In this document: positions 60,891 through 64,000 of the stretch, one piece after another
Numbering within the stretch: position 1 is the stretch's first letter
Layout of the letters: each line of letters opens with the position of its first letter
DNA from: Chloroflexota bacterium
GTDB taxonomy: Bacteria; Chloroflexota; Chloroflexia; Chloroflexales; Roseiflexaceae
Direction of reading: 5' to 3'
DNA: 64,000 nt
Assembly (NCBI GenBank): GCA_013388755.1
Contig: JACAEQ010000070.1
Location: 107,962 to 171,961, forward strand
Notes under the pieces: model-generated
Databases searched by the model: none
What the model saw: the letters and a program-made list of their open reading frames with translations, nothing else
What the model was told of the DNA's origin: nothing
Program-made: the position numbers and the translations under genes

Positions 60891-61703
60891 TCACCGTTCG
60901 CTGCCCCGCGCCCGGAAGCCAAAGGCACCGAAGATCCGGCTCATAAGACCGGGGCTGTCGTCAAACACAGTCAACGGGACATCCTCACCCGCAAGACGCC
61001 GTGCGATATCATTAAAGGCGCGCCCGGCGCGCGAGCCGCGATCGAGCACGGCAACCTCGCCGCGGTTCGTGCTGGTCACAATCAGTTCGTCGTCAGGAAC
61101 CACACCGATCAGTTCGATCGCCAGGATCTGCAGCACATCCTCAATACTCATCATCTCGCCACGACTCACCATACGCGGCTTCAGGCGATTGAGAATCAGG
61201 CGCGGGTGCCCCTTGTCGAACGCCTCGACCAGCCCGATGATCCGGTCAGCGTCACGAACCGCAGCCACCTCCGGCGTCGTCACAATCAGCACTTCATCGG
61301 CCCCGGCAATGGCGTTGCGAAATCCGGCCTCAATCCCCGCCGGGCTGTCAATCAGCACATAATCAAACTCGGCGCGCAACTGATTCGTCAGTGCAATCAT
61401 GTCATCCGACGTGACAGCGTCTTTGTCGCGCGTTTGCGCTGCAGGTAGCAGGCACAGATCGGGAAAATGCTTATCCCTGATCAGTGCCTGGCGCAGGCGG
61501 CAACGCCCCTCGACCACATCGACCAGATCATAGACAATCCGGTTCTCCAGGCCCAGAACGACATCCAGGTTGCGCAAACCGATATCGGCGTCGACAACGG
61601 CCACCTTCATCCCTTGCATTGCCAGGGCGGTGCCCAGGTTGGCGGTCGACGTCGTCTTACCGACGCCGCCCTTGCCGGATGAGATCGTAATCACCCGCGA
61701 CAT
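60891..61703 (-). CDS. minD: Septum site-determining ATPase MinD
   Basis: 270 residues. Deviant Walker A SGKGGVGKTTSTAN (residues 9-16 region), switch I VDADIGLRNLD, switch II LIDSPAGIEAG. C-terminal amphipathic membrane-targeting helix GLMSRIFGAFGFRARG. Recruits MinC to the membrane and is released by MinE. GGGAGAG just before ATG 61703; an 8-residue extension is rejected. 66 bases after minC. Confidence 0.95.
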   Translation of the reverse strand: MSRVITISSGKGGVGKTTSTANLGTALAMQGMKVAVVDADIGLRNLDVVLGLENRIVYDLVDVVEGRCRLRQALIRDKHFPDLCLLPAAQTRDKDAVTSDDMIALTNQLRAEFDYVLIDSPAGIEAGFRNAIAGADEVLIVTTPEVAAVRDADRIIGLVEAFDKGHPRLILNRLKPRMVSRGEMMSIEDVLQILAIELIGVVPDDELIVTSTNRGEVAVLDRGSRAGRAFNDIARRLAGEDVPLTVFDDSPGLMSRIFGAFGFRARGSER

Positions 61704-61769
61704 GATCTCTCTCCCTGAAAGGTACATTGGCCGCTGTGCAGTGCACCATGCCTTGCGCCAGCCGCAATC

Positions 61770-62429
61770 CTACCTTCGGTAACTTTCCCACGGCTCAACG
61801 GCGATCTGGTCACCATCAATGCGCGCGACTTCCGGGACCCCGCTTGCGGCGCCATCCGGTGCGCGTGCAATTAGATCAGCAATCCGCAACTGGGTCGGCC
61901 GCAACTCGATCGCGCAGATCACCGCGGCACGATCACCGAGTGCACCCGCGTGCACCGTTCCGCGCAGGCGCCCCCAGACGACCACGCTTCCGCCGGCGAT
62001 AACCTCAGCCCCGGCGTTCACATCACCCACCACGGTAATATGGCCATGGTGCCGGACGACCTGGCCGGATCGGATCGTTCGCTGGACGAATGCCGCTTCG
62101 CCGCGCTCATCGGCAACACCAGCGCCGCGTACCGACGGCCGTGCAACGACCCCGGCGGCACGTGCCGTATTGCGGCTTTCGCGCGATGTTGACCCCAGCG
62201 CCGACGGCTCCAGGTGATGCTGGCGCATCAATGCCATCAATTCAGCGAGTTGCTCATCGGCCAGGGCGCGATCGCCAATGTCAACGACAATCCGCGCTCC
62301 GTTGAAAAACTGAGCACCTTGCTCAAGTTGCCCGCGCAGTGCCGCCAGCACATCAGGCCAGCCGGCTGCGTCATCAAGTTGCAGCCGCAGCCCTTCTCTG
62401 CTCCCCTTGATCGTAACCAGCTTTGTCAT
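61770..62429 (-). CDS. minC: Septum site-determining protein MinC
   Basis: 219 residues. N-terminal FtsZ-inhibiting domain (TIKGSREGLRLQLDD...GARIVVDIGDRALADEQLAELMALMRQH), variable linker (100-115), and the C-terminal beta-helix that binds MinD: TIRSGQVVRHHGHITVVGDVNAGAEVIAGGSVVVWGRLRGTVHAGALGD. Blocks FtsZ rings away from midcell. First gene of the operon, 60-odd bases after a promoter. Confidence 0.93.
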   Translation of the reverse strand: MTKLVTIKGSREGLRLQLDDAAGWPDVLAALRGQLEQGAQFFNGARIVVDIGDRALADEQLAELMALMRQHHLEPSALGSTSRESRNTARAAGVVARPSVRGAGVADERGEAAFVQRTIRSGQVVRHHGHITVVGDVNAGAEVIAGGSVVVWGRLRGTVHAGALGDRAAVICAIELRPTQLRIADLIARAPDGAASGVPEVARIDGDQIAVEPWESYRR

Positions 62430-62498
62430 GCACGATACAGGCGTTGCCTGGGGCTGCGCCAGGATACACGGAACACATGTTGCGATTCGTTGTTCCTT

Positions 62499-62507
62499 AT
62501 CATACCA
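62499..62507 (-). promoter_or_regulatory. Extended -10 promoter of the minCDE operon
   Basis: TGG-TATGAT on the minus strand, about 70 bases before the minC ATG. The neighbourhood 62490-62540 is AT-rich, and a TTGACA lies only eight bases upstream of the -10, too close to be its -35. Confidence 0.5.
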
Positions 62508-62593
62508 TATGTTGTCAAGCGTTTTGTAAAACTACTATCCAACATGGTTCGTTATGATGAGGAATCGTGCACCGAAACCCATGCGAACGCTCG

Positions 62594-63748
62594 TTACGGC
62601 AACGCGAGCGCAGCGACCAGTCGCTTCACACCATGGTGCAGTTGTTCCGGTTCCGTCAGGCAAGAGAGGACGAGATGTGTCCCTTGCTCATAGCCATAGA
62701 AATACCCGGGATGCACCAGAACGCCATGGTCAAGCAAATGCAACACCAGTGCTTCTTCGTCTTTCCAGCCTGCAACAACCTCAGGGAACAGGTAATACCC
62801 GCCGTCGGGCGGGCGCACGCGGAGATTGGCGCAACCATCCAGCAACTCGATCGCCATGTCGAGCGAGCGCTTGATGCGCTCATGCATCGTATGCGTGAAT
62901 GCGGTGCCATACTCAAATATTGCCGGCACCATGGATTGCGTCAGCATACTGGCACTGAGAAAGGTATCGTTCAGGATTTCCAGGCGCGCGCCGAACCGAT
63001 CGTGTGCGGCGGCATTCAAGGCAATCCAGCCGAGTTTCAGATCCGGCAGAGCGAACATCTTGGAGATCCCGTTCAGATGAAAGACCGGCAACTCCGGGTG
63101 AAGCGCGCCAACCGGAGGTACAGACGGAACATGGTACGGAAATGCGGCGAATACCTCGTCGCAGATCACCGGCAACCCGAGAGCGTGCAGCACAGGCAGC
63201 CGCGCCGACACGACCGCTCCAGTCGGATTGTGCGGTGAGATGATCAACACCGCTCGCGTTCGCTCATCGGCCTGGAGTCGCAGGCTTGCCGGGTCGATGC
63301 GCCAGCCGCGTCGCTCATCCAGCGCATAGGGCCGCAACTCGATATGATGCATCATTGCAATATAGTCAAACAGCGGATAACTGATCGATGGCGCCAGCAC
63401 ATTATCGCCGGGATTCGTCAGTAATGCGAACAACAGGCTGTACGCCTCGCTCGTGCCGGCTGTGATAACGACCTGATCGGCATCCAGTTGCAGCGCTGGC
63501 GTGCGGCCAGCGTAGTACTGCGCAATTGCCAGACGCGCCGCTTGCAGGCCGCGCGGGTCCGGGTCATAACGGCGATTCGCCCAGTAGTCCGCAGACGCGC
63601 GCTGCAATGTGTCGCACGGAAACAGGACCCCCTGATGCGTCGGATTGCTGCTGGTCAGATCGATGTATCCGCCGGTTGCCGCCTTCCGCTGCCGCGCTTG
63701 CTCGATGGCGTTCGGCGTCAGATCCTCGCCGGCAAGAAAGCCTGTCAT
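62594..63748 (-). CDS. PLP-dependent aminotransferase (class I/II)
   Basis: 384 residues. Fold type I with GTSEAYSLLFALLTNPGDNV, SPHNPTGAVV, CDEVFAAFPYH, Schiff-base Lys in LNGISKMFALPDLKLGW and C-terminal PPDGGYYLFPEV. Resembles alanine/aspartate-type enzymes; substrate not determined. Upstream of minCDE on the same strand, but a separate promoter separates them. Confidence 0.9.
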   Translation of the reverse strand: MTGFLAGEDLTPNAIEQARQRKAATGGYIDLTSSNPTHQGVLFPCDTLQRASADYWANRRYDPDPRGLQAARLAIAQYYAGRTPALQLDADQVVITAGTSEAYSLLFALLTNPGDNVLAPSISYPLFDYIAMMHHIELRPYALDERRGWRIDPASLRLQADERTRAVLIISPHNPTGAVVSARLPVLHALGLPVICDEVFAAFPYHVPSVPPVGALHPELPVFHLNGISKMFALPDLKLGWIALNAAAHDRFGARLEILNDTFLSASMLTQSMVPAIFEYGTAFTHTMHERIKRSLDMAIELLDGCANLRVRPPDGGYYLFPEVVAGWKDEEALVLHLLDHGVLVHPGYFYGYEQGTHLVLSCLTEPEQLHHGVKRLVAALALP

Positions 63749-63778
63749 AGGCGCGTCCCTTATGAATATGCATTATTA

Positions 63779-63855
63779 AAAACCGGTAGACGCTCCGCCG
63801 TGGCCCTGATGAACATTCAGTAGTAAAACCGGTAGACGCTCCGCCGTGGCCCTGA
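63779..63855. repeat. Tandem duplication of a 46-bp unit
   Basis: The 31-mer beginning AAAACCGGTAGACGCTCCGC occurs identically at 63779-63809 and 63825-63855; the preceding bases (AATATGCATTATT versus AACATTCAGTAGT) are also similar. Confidence 0.8.
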
Positions 63856-64000
63856 AGGGCTCGGCTTCGTTCGGCAAAGGCCGCCTGCGCGGCCTGCAGG
63901 AGCCGGCACAGGCCGGCTTCGCCCCAGGTAGCCGAGGGCTTTTAGCCCGACGGCGGGCGGGCGGTCTGCCGGATGTAATTCTTAACAATCATAAGGGCTC
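63856..64000. other. GC-rich palindromic tail of the window
   Basis: GGCCGCCTGCGCGGCC, GCCGGCACAGGCCGGC and GAGGGCTTTTAGCCC form short hairpins. This looks like a dispersed palindromic repeat of the host genome, continuing beyond the window. No gene supported. Confidence 0.45.

Noticed and set aside
62515..62520. TTGACA as the -35 of the minCDE promoter
   Set aside because: Only eight bases from the TATGAT box, so it cannot pair with it.
1..64000. tRNA, rRNA or CRISPR loci
   Set aside because: I looked through the intergenic regions and saw no cloverleaf, rRNA-like or regularly spaced repeat sequence. A tRNAscan or CRISPR search would be decisive.

Overview
The window is about 60-63 percent GC, densely coded on both strands. 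Gene content (2-oxoacid:ferredoxin oxidoreductase, minCDE, FabI, class I MetK-like protein, many zinc-ribbon and TPR proteins, GT39 membrane glycosyltransferase, TroABCD-type metal importer) and the style of its dispersed palindromic repeats suggest a filamentous Chloroflexota bacterium (class Chloroflexia, perhaps Roseiflexaceae). That placement is inference from protein flavour; there is no rRNA or tRNA here to prove it. It reads as ordinary chromosome: no phage, no intact transposase, no CRISPR array.

Layout. 1-5.8 kb: a zinc-ribbon Ser/Thr kinase (cut by the window edge), an RNA uracil methyltransferase, two small proteins and a GH63/trehalase-like glycosidase. 5.8-6.2 kb: two repeat elements. 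6.2-14.4 kb: an HDAC-fold deacetylase, a decayed beta-propeller pseudogene, then a leftward NicO nickel/cobalt transporter - TPR - DUF4331 operon facing a rightward RskA-type anti-sigma and ECF sigma pair. 14.4-17.5 kb: ATP-dependent DNA ligase, carrying an in-frame repeat insertion, and its partner exonuclease. 17.7-25.5 kb: sugar and aldehyde metabolism (rhamnulose-1-phosphate aldolase-like, GH3 beta-glucosidase, aldehyde dehydrogenase), a 7TM-PAS histidine kinase coupled to a PfkB kinase. 25.5-29.7 kb: two RCK/TrkA proteins behind a P-type ATPase strikingly like animal Na,K-ATPase. 30.4-34.6 kb: a complete TroA-TroB-TroC-TroD type manganese/zinc/iron importer whose last permease is fused to a DtxR/MntR-like winged helix, with a near-consensus promoter and a candidate operator. 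34.8-39.8 kb: an unusual long aldehyde dehydrogenase, a secreted bacterial expansin, threonine dehydratase and homoserine dehydrogenase. 40.2-46.7 kb: a metal P-type ATPase module (PAS protein, DUF5132, HMA-like protein, 1179-residue ATPase with its own HMA domain, MetK) and a second DUF5132 gene. 47-57 kb: GT39 glycosyltransferase, aminotransferase, aldo/keto reductase, the two-subunit 2-oxoacid:ferredoxin oxidoreductase behind a long leader, ClpP and a hydrolase. 57.3-63.7 kb: FabI, AI-2E family permease, a repeat-filled 0.9 kb gap, minCDE and an aminotransferase.

Metal and cation handling is the main theme: NicO transporter, Tro importer, two different P2-type ATPases with accessory proteins, and RCK regulators. 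Small non-autonomous elements are the second theme. One family has 18-bp terminal inverted repeats and exact 10-bp target duplications; another has 13-bp ends and TAA/TTA duplications and sits directly on stop codons. A third observation is promoter style: several genes have extended -10 boxes (TGnTATnnT) with no clear -35, and three have the -10 box only 6-7 bases before the ATG, implying leaderless mRNAs.
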